Assembly (NCBI RefSeq): GCF_028069725.1
Contig: NZ_JANEWG010000045.1
Span: 1-32,991, forward strand
DNA: 32,991 nucleotides
DNA from: Citrobacter sp. Awk 4
GTDB lineage: Bacteria > Pseudomonadota > Gammaproteobacteria > Enterobacterales > Enterobacteriaceae
Direction of reading: 5' to 3'
A program made the position numbers and the translations under genes. Below, piece after piece: positions 1 to 9,074 of the stretch (position 1 is its first letter; every line of letters starts with the position of its first letter). Under the pieces are notes generated by a model. It ran no database searches and was not told where the DNA came from. It saw only the letters and a program-made list of their open reading frames with translations.

Positions 1-1
1 T

Positions 2-60
2 TTTAAGGCATTTTGCGGTTATTCCAGTTTTTATTATCGAACTGTCCTGATGGGACAGTT
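2..60 (+). promoter_or_regulatory. ais promoter and 5' leader with hairpin
   Basis: A TATTAT sequence at 32-37 is a plausible -10 element for ais. TTTAAG at 2-7 matches one half-site of the PmrA box (YTTAAK-N5-YTTAAK). The five-base-spaced sequence at 13-18 does not match, so any partner half-site would lie to the left of the window. In E. coli and Salmonella, ais/pmrG is controlled by PmrA (BasR) with the divergent arn operon. A perfect 8-bp inverted repeat (40-47 and 53-60, 5-nt loop) sits just upstream of the ribosome binding site. The -10 and half-site are weak calls; the inverted repeat is directly visible. Confidence 0.35.
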
Positions 61-87
61 TATCTGTTTTGATGGGTGGGAATTATC

Positions 88-693
88 GTGTTAGCATTAA
101 CACTCAGTTCATTAAAATCTAAAAAATGTATCGCTATCCTGATGATGGTGTTCGTGATTCTGGCTGGACTCAATACCCAGTTGGCCTGGAGCAGCAACGG
201 GTTGCCGCGGATCGACAGCGAGACGGTCGCGGCGATCGCCCGGCAGCATCCTGTCGTCGTGTTATTCCGCCACGCTGAGCGTTGCGATCGCTCCGGCAAT
301 GAATGCCTGGCGGATAAAACCGGTATCACCGTCAACGGGGCGCATAACGCCAGAGAACGTGGCAAAATGTTTAGCGCAAAAATTAAAGATTACGATCTCT
401 ATTCCAGCAATGCGGTACGTACAATCCAGTCAGCCACCTGGTTTTCTGCCGACAAAAAGCTTACCGTCGATAAAAATATGCAGGAATGCGGGCACAGTAT
501 TTATCGTTCAATTGAAGCATTACAGGCAAAATCAAAAAATAAAAATGTGGTGATATTTACGCACAATCATTGTTTATCGTATATCGCGAAGGATAAGCTC
601 GGCGTTAAATTTGAACCTGACTATCTGGATGCGTTGGTGATGCATTCGGAGAATGGAAAGCTGGTACTCGACGGTGAGCTTGTTTCAAGATAA
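88..693 (+). CDS. ais: Ais, periplasmic histidine-phosphatase-family protein (LPS heptose phosphatase-like)
   Basis: This 201-residue protein belongs to the histidine phosphatase (phosphoglycerate mutase-like) superfamily. The catalytic motif LFRHAERCD lies near residue 60, and a second histidine is in FTHNHCL near residue 160. The N-terminus is a hydrophobic signal-type segment (about residues 13-31), consistent with export. The family is proposed to dephosphorylate heptose(II) phosphate of the lipopolysaccharide core; that is knowledge of E. coli/Salmonella PmrG, not visible here. I chose the GTG at 88 because the protein then starts [13 protein letters not shown], like E. coli Ais, with GGGTGGG placed as ribosome binding site. 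The GTG at 76 is in frame and would add four residues. It lies next to the arn side of the chromosome and converges on nudI. Confidence 0.9.
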   Translation: MLALTLSSLKSKKCIAILMMVFVILAGLNTQLAWSSNGLPRIDSETVAAIARQHPVVVLFRHAERCDRSGNECLADKTGITVNGAHNARERGKMFSAKIKDYDLYSSNAVRTIQSATWFSADKKLTVDKNMQECGHSIYRSIEALQAKSKNKNVVIFTHNHCLSYIAKDKLGVKFEPDYLDALVMHSENGKLVLDGELVSR

Positions 694-705
694 GAGAAGA
701 ATATG

Positions 706-746
706 AGGTTATTATGACAGCGTGGAAAACGCCGCGATAATAACCT
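706..746. terminator. Bidirectional terminator between ais and nudI
   Basis: A perfect 10-bp inverted repeat, AGGTTATTAT at 706-715 and ATAATAACCT at 737-746, encloses a GC-rich apical part. It lies in the 72-nt gap between two convergent genes. Only short T tracts flank it, so it may stop transcription from both sides with modest efficiency. Confidence 0.55.
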
Positions 747-765
747 TTAAATATGTCTGGTCTAA

Positions 766-1191
766 TTACAACAGACCTTTTAACGATAACGTTTTACGGG
801 TGGCGACATTGAGATCGTAACCTGCAAGTTCCTCTGGTTTTACCCAGGCCCAGTCCTGGAACTCTTCATTGATCTGCACTTCTCGATTGGCTGAAATACA
901 GTCAAAGATAAGATAAATCATATAGATCTCTTCCTGACGACCATCCGCATACGTCTTGGTACGAATATCATCACTGAAAGTCCAGGGAGTAATATCGGTC
1001 AGAATTAATTTTTCGCCAAGCTCTTCCCGGACTTCCCGGCGCAGGGCTTCTTCGATACGTTCGCCTGGCTCAACGCCGCCGCCTGATAGCGCCCACTGAC
1101 CGGGAAATACACCACGGTCATCGGCCATTTTGCATAACAGGTAACAGCCATCATTCTGAATTAATGGGCAAACAATAGTCCTTTGACGCAT
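766..1191 (-). CDS. nudI: NudI, Nudix nucleoside triphosphatase
   Basis: This 141-residue protein has the exact length of E. coli NudI and is nearly identical along its whole length. The Nudix box GX5EX7REUXEEXGU runs from Gly38 to Glu60 (E44, R52, E53, E56, E57 present); the last position is Glu rather than hydrophobic. NudI hydrolyses pyrimidine (deoxy)nucleoside triphosphates such as dUTP, dTTP and dCTP to monophosphates, probably as a pool-cleaning enzyme (family knowledge). The ATG at 1191 has AAGGA placed about eight bases upstream. It is a single-gene unit convergent with ais and divergent from yfaZ. Confidence 0.93.
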   Translation of the reverse strand: MRQRTIVCPLIQNDGCYLLCKMADDRGVFPGQWALSGGGVEPGERIEEALRREVREELGEKLILTDITPWTFSDDIRTKTYADGRQEEIYMIYLIFDCISANREVQINEEFQDWAWVKPEELAGYDLNVATRKTLSLKGLL

Positions 1192-1318
1192 TACTATATT
1201 CCTTGCAGGAGAGGGGGAAGGGCCGATAAATAATACGAGAGCACAGGCACCGGTGGAAGACGTTATTTTGCCATAAAGATCGTCACAACACGGTTATTGT
1301 TTCTGGTAATTTAAAAAA

Positions 1319-1360
1319 TGTAACCATTTAGAAACGTTATGAGTAGTATTTGGTTACAAT
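1319..1360 (+). promoter_or_regulatory. Candidate yfaZ promoter with inverted repeat
   Basis: TACAAT at 1355-1360 is a possible -10 element about 105 bases upstream of yfaZ; no good -35 hexamer is visible. TGTAACCA (1319-1326) and TGGTTACA (1351-1358) form a perfect 8-bp inverted repeat with a 24-nt spacer, the right arm overlapping the -10. This could be an operator, or chance in AT-rich DNA. The remainder of the nudI-yfaZ gap holds the nudI ribosome binding site and nothing else I recognise. Confidence 0.3.
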
Positions 1361-1464
1361 ATGCTATCGGATCGCTTTTTTAGATCATTGATTCCTGGTG
1401 CACTGGCAGTACAATCCTGCGGTTTTGGGGTTCTAAATTTATTTGCTTGCTGGAAAGGGAAAAA

Positions 1465-2007
1465 ATGAAAAAAAGCGTTCTATTCGGTCTCGCTGGGATA
1501 CTGTTTGTTTCTGCATCGGCGAATGCGATCAGTATTAGCGGCCAGGCTGGCGAAGAGTACACTAACCTCGCTGTTGGTATCGGTACTGAATCTTCTGGAC
1601 TGGCGTTGAGCGGTAACTGGATGCATAGCGACGACGACGGTGATACGGCGGGCCTTGGCCTTGGCGTGAACATCCCGTTGGGACCGTTTATGGCGACCGT
1701 TGGCGGAAAAGGTCTTTGGACCAACCCGCAAGATAACGATGAAGGTTATGCTGCTGCGGTAGGCGGTGGTTTACAGTGGAAGATTGGCCAAAACTTTAAC
1801 CTGTTTGGCGAGTATTACTACTCTCCGGACTCGCTCTCCAGCGGGATTGAGAGCTATGAAGAGGCAAATGCAGGCGCACGTTTAAACATTCTGCGTCCGC
1901 TGAGCATCGAAGCCGGGTATCGTTATCTGAGCCTCGCAGGTAAAGACGGCGCACCTGATAATACGATTGCTGATGGCCCGTATGTGGGTGTGAGTGCCAG
2001 CTTCTGA
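1465..2007 (+). CDS. yfaZ: YfaZ, small outer-membrane beta-barrel protein
   Basis: This 180-residue protein matches E. coli YfaZ in length and sequence. A Sec signal peptide (residues 1-21, MKKSVLFGLAG...ANA) is followed by a mature chain of alternating polar and hydrophobic residues rich in Gly and aromatics. It ends in ...GVSASF, the C-terminal phenylalanine expected for BAM-assembled outer-membrane barrels. The family (YfaZ precursor) is described as porin-like, but its substrate is not known to me. The ATG at 1465 has AAGGGA six bases upstream; an in-frame TTG at 1447 lacks a signal-peptide-like start. A hairpin follows the stop codon. Confidence 0.88.
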   Translation: MKKSVLFGLAGILFVSASANAISISGQAGEEYTNLAVGIGTESSGLALSGNWMHSDDDGDTAGLGLGVNIPLGPFMATVGGKGLWTNPQDNDEGYAAAVGGGLQWKIGQNFNLFGEYYYSPDSLSSGIESYEEANAGARLNILRPLSIEAGYRYLSLAGKDGAPDNTIADGPYVGVSASF

Positions 2008-2014
2008 TCCTGAT

Positions 2015-2034
2015 GGCGCGACGCCCGTCGCGCC
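2015..2034 (+). terminator. Hairpin after yfaZ
   Basis: GGCGCGAC at 2015-2022 pairs with GTCGCGCC at 2027-2034, with a tight loop, seven bases after the yfaZ stop codon. The following TGCTTTAT is a poor U tract, so this is a probable but weak intrinsic terminator. Confidence 0.5.
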
Positions 2035-2135
2035 TGCTTTATCCTGTTCACCCGTTCCCTCCTCTGAGTTTCTTATCCCTTCTCTGCGCGCTTTGCGTTA
2101 TATACTCCTCATACTTCAAGTTGCAGGAGAACACG

Positions 2136-3332
2136 ATGTTAAACGTGGAGATGTTATCCACCGGGGATGAAGTGTTGCACGGACAAATCGTGGACACCAA
2201 TGCCGCCTGGCTGGCTGATTTTTTCTTTAACCAGGGAGTACCGTTATCACGCCGAAATACGGTGGGTGACAATCTTGATGACCTGGTCGCGGTATTACGT
2301 GAACGTAGCGAACATGCCGATGTGCTCATCGTCAACGGCGGTCTGGGACCCACCAGCGATGACCTGAGTGCGCTGGCTGCGGCGACGGCAAAAGGTGAAG
2401 GGCTGGTGCTTCATGAGGCATGGCTTGCCGAAATGGAACGTTACTTCCGCGAGCGTGGGCGAGTCATGGCTCCCGCCAACCGCAAGCAGGCCGAACTGCC
2501 TGCCAGCGCCGAGTTTATCAATAATCCGGTGGGGACGGCGTGCGGATTCGCTCTGAAGCTCAATCGTTGCCTGATGTTTTTTACGCCGGGCGTCCCGTCT
2601 GAATTTAAGGTGATGGTGGAACATGAAATTCTGCCGCGTTTGCGTGAGCGTTTTTCACTGCCTCAACCTCCGCTTTGTCTGCGTTTGACCACGTTTGGCC
2701 GCTCGGAAAGCGACCTCGCGCAGAGTCTTGATTCGCTGGCGCTGCCACCGGGAGTCACGATGGGTTATCGATCATCGATGCCGATCATTGAGCTGAAACT
2801 GACCGGGCCAGACACGCAGCGCGCCGCGATGCAGGCGATATGGCCACAGGTCAAACGCGTCGCCGGGCAAAGCATGATTTTTGAAGGCACTGAAGGATTA
2901 CCGGCGCAAATTGCCCGTTGCTTACAAGAGCGCCAGTTGAGTCTGACCCTGAGTGAGCAATATACCGGTGGTCTGTTAGCGCTTCAGCTATCCCGTGCGG
3001 GCGCGCCGTTGCTGGCCAGTGAAGTGGTGCCGTCTCAGGAAGAAACGCTGGATCAGACCGCGCACTGGGCGACGGAGCGGCGTAGCAACCATTACGCCGG
3101 GCTGGCATTAGCCGTTTCAGGCCTCGAAAACGAGCACCTCAATTTTGCGCTGGCGACAGCGGAAGGCACGTTTGCGTTACGTGTGCATCTCAGCGCCAAT
3201 CGGCACAGTGTGCAGGTGCGTCAGGAGGTCTGCGCCATGATGGCGTTGAACATGTTACGTCGCTGGTTAAACGGGATGGACATCGCCAGCGAACATGGCT
3301 GGATTGAGGTGGTTGAATCGCTGACGGTTTAG
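2136..3332 (+). CDS. yfaY: YfaY, CinA-like protein with degenerate deamidase domain
   Basis: This 398-residue CinA-family protein (E. coli YfaY is 400 residues) has two parts. Residues 1 to about 165 form a MoaB/MogA-like fold with LSTGDEVLHGQIVDTN and NGGLGPTSDD. The C-terminal part, about 255-395, corresponds to the CinA/PncC nicotinamide-nucleotide deamidase domain. The usual ESCTGG signature of that domain reads EQYTGG here (Gln275, Tyr276), and the later GIAGP loop is not present. The protein is therefore unlikely to be an active NMN deamidase. The start ATG follows GCAGGAG; the reading frame extends further upstream into yfaZ's terminator but without a plausible start. It is transcribed in the same direction as yfaZ and ends at a strong hairpin. 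Confidence 0.88.
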   Translation: MLNVEMLSTGDEVLHGQIVDTNAAWLADFFFNQGVPLSRRNTVGDNLDDLVAVLRERSEHADVLIVNGGLGPTSDDLSALAAATAKGEGLVLHEAWLAEMERYFRERGRVMAPANRKQAELPASAEFINNPVGTACGFALKLNRCLMFFTPGVPSEFKVMVEHEILPRLRERFSLPQPPLCLRLTTFGRSESDLAQSLDSLALPPGVTMGYRSSMPIIELKLTGPDTQRAAMQAIWPQVKRVAGQSMIFEGTEGLPAQIARCLQERQLSLTLSEQYTGGLLALQLSRAGAPLLASEVVPSQEETLDQTAHWATERRSNHYAGLALAVSGLENEHLNFALATAEGTFALRVHLSANRHSVQVRQEVCAMMALNMLRRWLNGMDIASEHGWIEVVESLTV

Positions 3333-3340
3333 CTCTGTAA

Positions 3341-3367
3341 TACCCGATGGCACTACGCCATCGGGTA
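3341..3367. terminator. Hairpin between convergent yfaY and glpC
   Basis: TACCCGATGGC (3341-3351) and GCCATCGGGTA (3357-3367) form a perfect 11-bp stem with a 5-nt loop, between two convergent stop codons. It is followed by AAA on the + strand rather than T. The core resembles half of a REP element, so it may be a REP-derived transcription barrier. Confidence 0.55.
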
Positions 3368-3375
3368 AAACGTCA

Positions 3376-4566
3376 TTAACCCAGCGCTTGCGCTAACAGT
3401 GTGATCGGATGTTCGCAACGTTTGCTGGTGGACATCTCGATTTGCCATTTACAGGTTTCGCAGTCGGTGACCACGATATCGGCACCGCTCTCTTCAATCT
3501 GCTGAAACAGCGGGGCGCCGATAGACTGCGATGTCGGGTAGTTTTCCTTTTTAAAACCGTATGTACCGGCAATTCCGCAACATTGGGAATCCAGCACGGT
3601 TAACTCCAGACCCGGAATTTTGCGCAGCAACTCCAGCGTGTAGAGCGTCCAGCCCATTTTTTCCATATGGCACGGCGTGTGGTAAACCACTTTGAGCGGT
3701 AGCGTTTTCAGCGGCAGGGTTTTCCCTTCATCCAGTTTGCGCCACAGCCAGCGGGTCGCCAGTTCAATGTGCTCACGCAAGCCCGCGTTATCCACGTCCA
3801 GCACTTCGGGATACTCATCGCGCAGGGCGAAGGTACAGGTTGAAGAGGTGGCTATCACCGGAATGCCTTTCACGCCGATGGCTTCGCGCAGCGATTCAAC
3901 ATTGCTGATCGCTTGTTTGCGCGCTTTGTCGGTAAAACCATTGGCGATCAGCGGCACGCCGCAGCATTTCTCTTTGCTCAGTAACTGCACGCCGGTCCCC
4001 ATCGCATTGAGCACCTTAATCAAATCCTTACCCAACTGCGGATGGTTGTAGTTAACAAAACAGCCGTGGAAGAACGCGACCTGATCTTTGTATTGCGATT
4101 GCTGTGCCGCCACGCTGCGGTACCAGCGACGGAAAGTGCCGAAGGAGTATTTCGGCAGTGTGCGACGATGATCGATTTTCAGCGCGTAATCGAGCAACTG
4201 ACGCACGGGTTTCAGCGATGTGGCCGTATTCACTACCGGCGCGAATGGCGTGGAGACGCTGCCCATCAGGTCGGTATGGCTCAGAATGAAGTTACGCAGC
4301 GACGGACGCGTGGTGTCATATTTCGCGCGTGCGCGCTGGATGATATCGCCAATTTTGACATCCGACGGGCAGGCCACTTCACAACGTTTGCAGTTGATAC
4401 AGTATTTCAGCGCTTCGTCATACAGCGCGCCGTCTTTCAGGCGCAGACGCTCGCCATCCGGCCCGGCCTGTTTGGGGCCAGGGTAGCTGGGATTGACCCG
4501 ACTCACCGGGCATGCGGTGGTGCACACCGTGCATTTGATACAACTTTCAAAACGCGTGTCGCTCAT
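3376..4566 (-). CDS. glpC: GlpC, iron-sulfur membrane-anchor subunit of anaerobic glycerol-3-phosphate dehydrogenase
   Basis: This 396-residue subunit C of the GlpABC dehydrogenase equals E. coli GlpC in length. Two ferredoxin-type [4Fe-4S] motifs are visible (C9, C12, C15, C19 and C56, C59, C62, C66). Two cysteine-rich CCG domains follow, with ..EKCCGVPL and ..SQCCGIAG and a HTPCHMEK stretch. GlpC passes electrons from the GlpAB dimer to menaquinone at the inner membrane and tethers the complex (family knowledge). The ATG at 4566 overlaps the glpB stop codon by four bases (ATGA), implying translational coupling. It is the last gene of the glpABC operon; in E. coli the operon is induced by glycerol-3-phosphate through GlpR and by anaerobiosis. 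Confidence 0.96.
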   Translation of the reverse strand: MSDTRFESCIKCTVCTTACPVSRVNPSYPGPKQAGPDGERLRLKDGALYDEALKYCINCKRCEVACPSDVKIGDIIQRARAKYDTTRPSLRNFILSHTDLMGSVSTPFAPVVNTATSLKPVRQLLDYALKIDHRRTLPKYSFGTFRRWYRSVAAQQSQYKDQVAFFHGCFVNYNHPQLGKDLIKVLNAMGTGVQLLSKEKCCGVPLIANGFTDKARKQAISNVESLREAIGVKGIPVIATSSTCTFALRDEYPEVLDVDNAGLREHIELATRWLWRKLDEGKTLPLKTLPLKVVYHTPCHMEKMGWTLYTLELLRKIPGLELTVLDSQCCGIAGTYGFKKENYPTSQSIGAPLFQQIEESGADIVVTDCETCKWQIEMSTSKRCEHPITLLAQALG

Positions 4567-5822
4567 TGCTGGCCTCCTGCACGTTCTGCTATTTGATGAG
4601 CAGCATGTAATGCGCTGACTGCGCATACGCCGCCGCCACAGCCCTGGGCGATAGGGTCGAAACCGCTGAGTACTGAACCCACGGCAAACAGGTTCTCGAC
4701 TGTTTTACCGGCAAGTGATGGGCGAAGCGCGCTATCGGTGGTAACGCCGAATTGTTGCCATGGCTGCGGGTCAAAGAAATCACGTTGATACCATTCGGCG
4801 CGGGTTGCCGTTTGTTGAACATCCAGTCCGAGAATCGGTTCGCGAATGCCATCGCGACCGGCTACCAGACCACTGCTAAAGAAACTGCCGCTGGCGAGCA
4901 CCGCAAAGCGAGGACGCAGCGGAATATCGGCATGGTTGCGGGTCCAGATTTCGCTCACGACGCCATTTTTACAGGTCACTTTTTTCACTTCATCACCCGG
5001 CATCCAGATCCCGCCCTGGCGCACGAACTGACGCTGCAATTGGTTGTGCAGACGCATGCCGAGAACGGAAGGCGGCAGGGTCGGAAGTAGCGTCAGCGAA
5101 CAGGGCAACTGTTCATTAAGCCAGCGCCAGAGAGTATCGTCGACCAGGCCGAAGCAGGCTGGCATGATGATCATCTCACCGTTTTTCGCGACCGGCAGCA
5201 GCGCGTCATACAACGACTGCCACTGTTCTTTGTTATCCAGTAGTCGTGCGATATTCACCGCGCGAAATTCGGTTGGGTTATCGCGTAAGACATCCAGTTC
5301 GGGGAGTTCAATTTCTGCTGTTTCTACTTCCAGGCCGAGCTGACGCAAAGACGCTGCCGCAAGGTGCGCCTGAAAATCCAGCAAGCCGCTTACCCCCACC
5401 ACACGAATGCGTTGGGCGGCAAGTGGCCATACCGGTACTTCCGGTGAACTGAGCCAGGTCGTCCGTAAGGTGCCCAGCGGTGTGACACGCTGATGCGCTT
5501 GCGAAACGTCGCCGTGTAAGCGGGCGCCGCACGCCTCCAGTAAGTCCTGCGCCTGCTGTGCCAGATTCAACACATGCTGCGCGCCGATGGTGGAGTAGGG
5601 ATGCGCAGGCGCTTGCTCCTGCAATAGTTCCAGACCCGTTTTGATATCGGTAACGGGCTGACCATCTGGCAACGTGCTCAGAAGATCCAACGAACCGGAG
5701 GAAAAATGCAGCGCGCTTTGGCCACGGGTGACGATAGCGCAGCGCAGCCCGTTTTGCTGCAGTTGCAGGCCGCACAGTAATCCGGCAAGCCCCCCGCCCA
5801 TAATGACCGTATCAAATTTCAT
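4563..5822 (-). CDS. glpB: GlpB, subunit B of anaerobic glycerol-3-phosphate dehydrogenase
   Basis: This 419-residue flavoprotein subunit has the same length as E. coli GlpB. An N-terminal dinucleotide-binding motif ([18 protein letters not shown]) and a C-terminal [18 protein letters not shown] stretch fit an FAD/FMN-binding reductase fold. With GlpA it makes the soluble catalytic dimer that oxidises sn-glycerol-3-phosphate to dihydroxyacetone phosphate. The start at 5822 lies 11 bases inside glpA, so the two genes overlap and are likely translationally coupled; glpC overlaps its end by four bases. Longer in-frame extensions upstream lie inside glpA and were rejected. Confidence 0.96.
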   Translation of the reverse strand: MKFDTVIMGGGLAGLLCGLQLQQNGLRCAIVTRGQSALHFSSGSLDLLSTLPDGQPVTDIKTGLELLQEQAPAHPYSTIGAQHVLNLAQQAQDLLEACGARLHGDVSQAHQRVTPLGTLRTTWLSSPEVPVWPLAAQRIRVVGVSGLLDFQAHLAAASLRQLGLEVETAEIELPELDVLRDNPTEFRAVNIARLLDNKEQWQSLYDALLPVAKNGEMIIMPACFGLVDDTLWRWLNEQLPCSLTLLPTLPPSVLGMRLHNQLQRQFVRQGGIWMPGDEVKKVTCKNGVVSEIWTRNHADIPLRPRFAVLASGSFFSSGLVAGRDGIREPILGLDVQQTATRAEWYQRDFFDPQPWQQFGVTTDSALRPSLAGKTVENLFAVGSVLSGFDPIAQGCGGGVCAVSALHAAHQIAERAGGQQ

Positions 5823-7440
5823 TCTGCTGCTCCTTCTCCAGACCGCATAATCCCTGATAAACCCAGCGGGTGAATTCACTCTCGCGCAGCGCATCACCCC
5901 AGGCAATAGGTTGTACACCTTTCCAGCGTTCATTGAGGAATTCAGAAAGCTGGGTGATAGATTGCGCGGCGGTGGTGACATTAAAACGTTGTAGCAGGCC
6001 GGCGGCACGACAGGCACACAGCTCACCCTGACAGGTTCCCATCCCGACCCGGGTACGGCGACGTAAATCCAGCAGGCTGTTCACGGTTAGATTTTCGACC
6101 GCATACTGAACCTCGCCCGCCGTGACCGCTTCGCATTCACAGACCAGGCTACGATGTTGACGCCCTTCGCTGAGCCATGCTGGCGTACGATCGCCGTGGC
6201 GATACACGGCAGAGCCGCGTAGCGGTGCGGGCAGAGAGATCACGCGTTTAAGCGTGTGCTCGGTGGTTTCCTGCGAGCCGGGCAGTGCGGTTTGCGCCGT
6301 AACGCAGGGACGACTGTTGCCCAGTTTGCGGCAAACGGCGTCGGTTGCCCATTCCGCCATCAGGCGGTAGGTCATCAGCTTCCCGCCGGTAATGGTGATA
6401 AACCCGTCCAGACCATCACGTTCGGCGTGGTCAAACAGCACAATGCCACGGCTGACGTTACGCCCGCTCGGATCATCGTCGCTGGCGACCAGCGGACGCA
6501 CACCGGAGTAAGCACGCAGAATGCGCGTTTTCGCCATCACCGGAGCCAGTTTTTCACCTTCACGCAGCAGGATATCAACCTCTTCGGCGGTCACGCGGTT
6601 GCGGTCAATATCTTTGTAATCAATGTGTGTTGAGGTCGTACCGATCAGCGAAATGGTATCGCCGGGAACCAGAATATCGGCATCGGATGGTTTCCGGCAG
6701 CGGTTGATCACATGCTGGTTGATTCGGTGATCCATGATCAGCAGTGAACCTTTCGCCGGGAACATGCGGATACTGAGGTCGGCATACTCGGCGATGCGCT
6801 GGCCCCAAATTCCGGCGGCGTTCACCACGACCGGCGCGTGCAGAGACTGGGTTTCGCCGGTCAGATGGTTGCGCACGTTGACGCCGCACACCGTTGCCCC
6901 TTCGCGAATTAACCCGGTCACTTCGTGCGCCGTCAAAATGGTTGCGCCGTGCTCTTTCGCATCCAGCATGTTGGCGGCGGTCAACCGGAAAGGATCAACC
7001 GTGCCATCCGGCACTTTTACGGCACCGATCAGCGCAGGGTTTACCGCAGGTTCAATGATTCGCGCCTGTTGAGGGTCGATCGCTTCAGCGCGGATCCCAG
7101 CCTCTTCACAGGCGCGAATAAAGGTGGCCTGAAAAGATAATTCATCTTCTGGCAGGGTAATAAAAAGGCCGTCGGTGGGTTCCACGCAATGCCGGGCTAT
7201 CCTTTTCAGGATCTGATTTTCGCTAATACACTCGCGGGCGGATTCGGCATCCGTCACCGCGTAACGCGCGCCGCTGTGCAGCAATCCGTGGTTACGGCCT
7301 GTTGCGCCGGTCGCGATGTCATGACGCTCGACTAAGATGACGCGTAATCCGCGTAACGCACAGTCGCGGGCAATCCCTGCACCCGTAGCGCCTCCGCCAA
7401 TGATAATCACGTCACTTGATTGCGAGTCACGAGTTTTCAT
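5812..7440 (-). CDS. glpA: GlpA, catalytic subunit A of anaerobic glycerol-3-phosphate dehydrogenase
   Basis: This 542-residue FAD-dependent dehydrogenase is identical in length to E. coli GlpA. An N-terminal Rossmann motif ([11 protein letters not shown], about residues 12-22) is followed by a DAO-type fold with [18 protein letters not shown] near residues 45-61. A C-terminal bacterioferredoxin-associated [2Fe-2S]-like domain carries Cys434, Cys436, Cys470 and Cys475. It oxidises glycerol-3-phosphate during anaerobic growth with fumarate or nitrate as acceptor. It is the first gene of glpABC and is divergent from glpT across a 271-base regulatory region. Confidence 0.97.
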   Translation of the reverse strand: MKTRDSQSSDVIIIGGGATGAGIARDCALRGLRVILVERHDIATGATGRNHGLLHSGARYAVTDAESARECISENQILKRIARHCVEPTDGLFITLPEDELSFQATFIRACEEAGIRAEAIDPQQARIIEPAVNPALIGAVKVPDGTVDPFRLTAANMLDAKEHGATILTAHEVTGLIREGATVCGVNVRNHLTGETQSLHAPVVVNAAGIWGQRIAEYADLSIRMFPAKGSLLIMDHRINQHVINRCRKPSDADILVPGDTISLIGTTSTHIDYKDIDRNRVTAEEVDILLREGEKLAPVMAKTRILRAYSGVRPLVASDDDPSGRNVSRGIVLFDHAERDGLDGFITITGGKLMTYRLMAEWATDAVCRKLGNSRPCVTAQTALPGSQETTEHTLKRVISLPAPLRGSAVYRHGDRTPAWLSEGRQHRSLVCECEAVTAGEVQYAVENLTVNSLLDLRRRTRVGMGTCQGELCACRAAGLLQRFNVTTAAQSITQLSEFLNERWKGVQPIAWGDALRESEFTRWVYQGLCGLEKEQQNEI

Positions 7441-7519
7441 TGTTTTTCCTCATTGTTCGTTTTTTTATCATTTAGCCACATAAAAATCATGGTTTGTTTG
7501 ATTTCGCGCATAATCGCTC

Positions 7520-7564
7520 ATGATTCGAAATTGAAACGTGATTCCGTGCGCCTTTTTGAACATT
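7520..7564. promoter_or_regulatory. Candidate GlpR operators in the glpA-glpT divergent region
   Basis: Two segments resemble the GlpR consensus WATGTTCGWTAWCGAACATW. Bases 7520-7539 have the core TTCGAAATTGAA (about 12 of 20 matches), and 7545-7564 end in TTGAACATT (about 13 of 20). Tandem degenerate GlpR operators are known in this intergenic region of E. coli. The individual matches are weak and rest mainly on location. Confidence 0.4.
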
Positions 7565-7585
7565 TGTCATAATTCCGTAACAATA

Positions 7586-7601
7586 TGTGCTGTAATTCAC
7601 A
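7586..7601 (+). promoter_or_regulatory. CRP site and glpT promoter
   Basis: TGTGC-N6-TCACA at 7586-7601 matches the CRP consensus TGTGA-N6-TCACA with one mismatch. A -10-like TAACAT lies at 7623-7628, which would place a start near 7635 and the CRP centre at about -41.5, the class II activator position. This fits catabolite-controlled glpTQ transcription and may also affect glpABC in the other direction. Confidence 0.7.
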
Positions 7602-7711
7602 TTAACGCCATGTATCTTTCCTTAACATCGCGGCCACACTGGGAGCAGAGGGGTTGTTTGAACGAACTGCGGTGTCTATCTCAAAACTAAATACGGCCAC
7701 GGAGGCTACAT

Positions 7712-9070
7712 ATGTTAAGTATTTTTAAACCTGCGCCGCACAGCGCGCGTTTGCCAAAGGCAGAGATCGACCCGACGTATCGTCGGTTACGCTGGCAAAT
7801 ATTTTTGGGGATTTTCTTTGGTTACGCCGCGTACTATCTGGTACGTAAAAACTTTGCCCTGGCGATGCCGTATCTGGTAGAGCAGGGCTTTTCCCGTGGC
7901 GATCTGGGTTTTGCTTTGTCTGGGATCTCTATCGCCTATGGTTTTTCAAAATTCATCATGGGGTCGGTTTCTGACCGTTCGAATCCGCGCGTTTTCCTGC
8001 CTGCGGGCCTGATTCTGGCGGCAGCAGTCATGCTGTTCATGGGCTTTGTGCCGTGGGCAACGTCCAGTATCGCTATTATGTTCGTCCTGTTGTTCCTCTG
8101 CGGCTGGTTCCAGGGGATGGGATGGCCGCCGTGTGGTCGTACTATGGTGCACTGGTGGTCGCAGAAAGAACGTGGCGGCATTGTTTCTGTCTGGAACTGC
8201 GCGCATAACGTGGGGGGCGGTATTCCACCGCTGCTGTTTCTGCTGGGTATGGCCTGGTTTAACGACTGGAAAGCGGCACTTTACATGCCGGCGTTTGGCG
8301 CGATCATCGTTGCGTTCTTTGCCTTTGCGCTGATGCGTGATACACCGCAATCCTGTGGCTTACCGTCAATCGAAGAGTACAAAAACGACTATCCGGATGA
8401 TTACAACGAGAAAGCAGAAGAAGAGCTGACGGCGAAGCAAATCTTTATGCAGTACGTGCTGCCGAACAAACTGTTGTGGTACATCGCGATTGCTAACGTG
8501 TTTGTGTATCTGCTGCGTTACGGCATCCTTGACTGGTCGCCGACTTACCTGAAAGAAGTGAAACATTTCGCGCTGGATAAATCCTCCTGGGCCTATTTCC
8601 TTTATGAATATGCCGGTATTCCGGGCACGCTGCTGTGTGGCTGGATGTCGGATAAAGTCTTCCGTGGTAACCGTGGGGCGACCGGTGTGTTCTTTATGAC
8701 GCTGGTGACTATCGCCACTATCGTTTACTGGATGAACCCGGCGGGTAACCCTGGTGTGGATATGGCTTGTATGATCGTTATCGGCTTCCTTATCTACGGT
8801 CCGGTCATGCTGATTGGTTTACACGCTCTGGAACTGGCACCGAAAAAAGCGGCAGGTACGGCGGCGGGCTTTACCGGCCTGTTCGGTTATCTGGGTGGTT
8901 CCGTGGCGGCGAGCGCCATCGTGGGTTACACCGTTGACTTCTTCGGCTGGGACGGCGGCTTTATGGTGATGATCGGCGGTAGTGTACTGGCGGTTATTCT
9001 GCTCGTGGTTGTGATGATTGGCGAAAAACGTCATCACGAAGAACTGACGCTGAAACGCAGCGGGAGCTAA
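7712..9070 (+). CDS. glpT: GlpT, glycerol-3-phosphate/phosphate antiporter
   Basis: This 452-residue inner-membrane MFS transporter has the same length as E. coli GlpT. About 12 hydrophobic helices are visible, with a polar central loop near residues 225-250 ([19 protein letters not shown]). Arg45 in YYLVRKN and the later Arg in [10 protein letters not shown] correspond to the phosphate-binding arginines (R45, R269) of the E. coli structure. The His in [10 protein letters not shown] corresponds to H165. It imports glycerol-3-phosphate in exchange for phosphate and also takes up fosfomycin (family knowledge). ATG at 7712 follows a strong GGAGG. glpQ starts four bases after its stop. Confidence 0.97.
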   Translation: MLSIFKPAPHSARLPKAEIDPTYRRLRWQIFLGIFFGYAAYYLVRKNFALAMPYLVEQGFSRGDLGFALSGISIAYGFSKFIMGSVSDRSNPRVFLPAGLILAAAVMLFMGFVPWATSSIAIMFVLLFLCGWFQGMGWPPCGRTMVHWWSQKERGGIVSVWNCAHNVGGGIPPLLFLLGMAWFNDWKAALYMPAFGAIIVAFFAFALMRDTPQSCGLPSIEEYKNDYPDDYNEKAEEELTAKQIFMQYVLPNKLLWYIAIANVFVYLLRYGILDWSPTYLKEVKHFALDKSSWAYFLYEYAGIPGTLLCGWMSDKVFRGNRGATGVFFMTLVTIATIVYWMNPAGNPGVDMACMIVIGFLIYGPVMLIGLHALELAPKKAAGTAAGFTGLFGYLGGSVAASAIVGYTVDFFGWDGGFMVMIGGSVLAVILLVVVMIGEKRHHEELTLKRSGS

Positions 9071-9074
9071 TCAC

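Noticed and set aside
2013..2135. Longer N-terminus for YfaY
   Set aside because: The added residues overlap the yfaZ terminator, resemble no CinA protein and lack a ribosome binding site, whereas ATG 2136 follows GCAGGAG.
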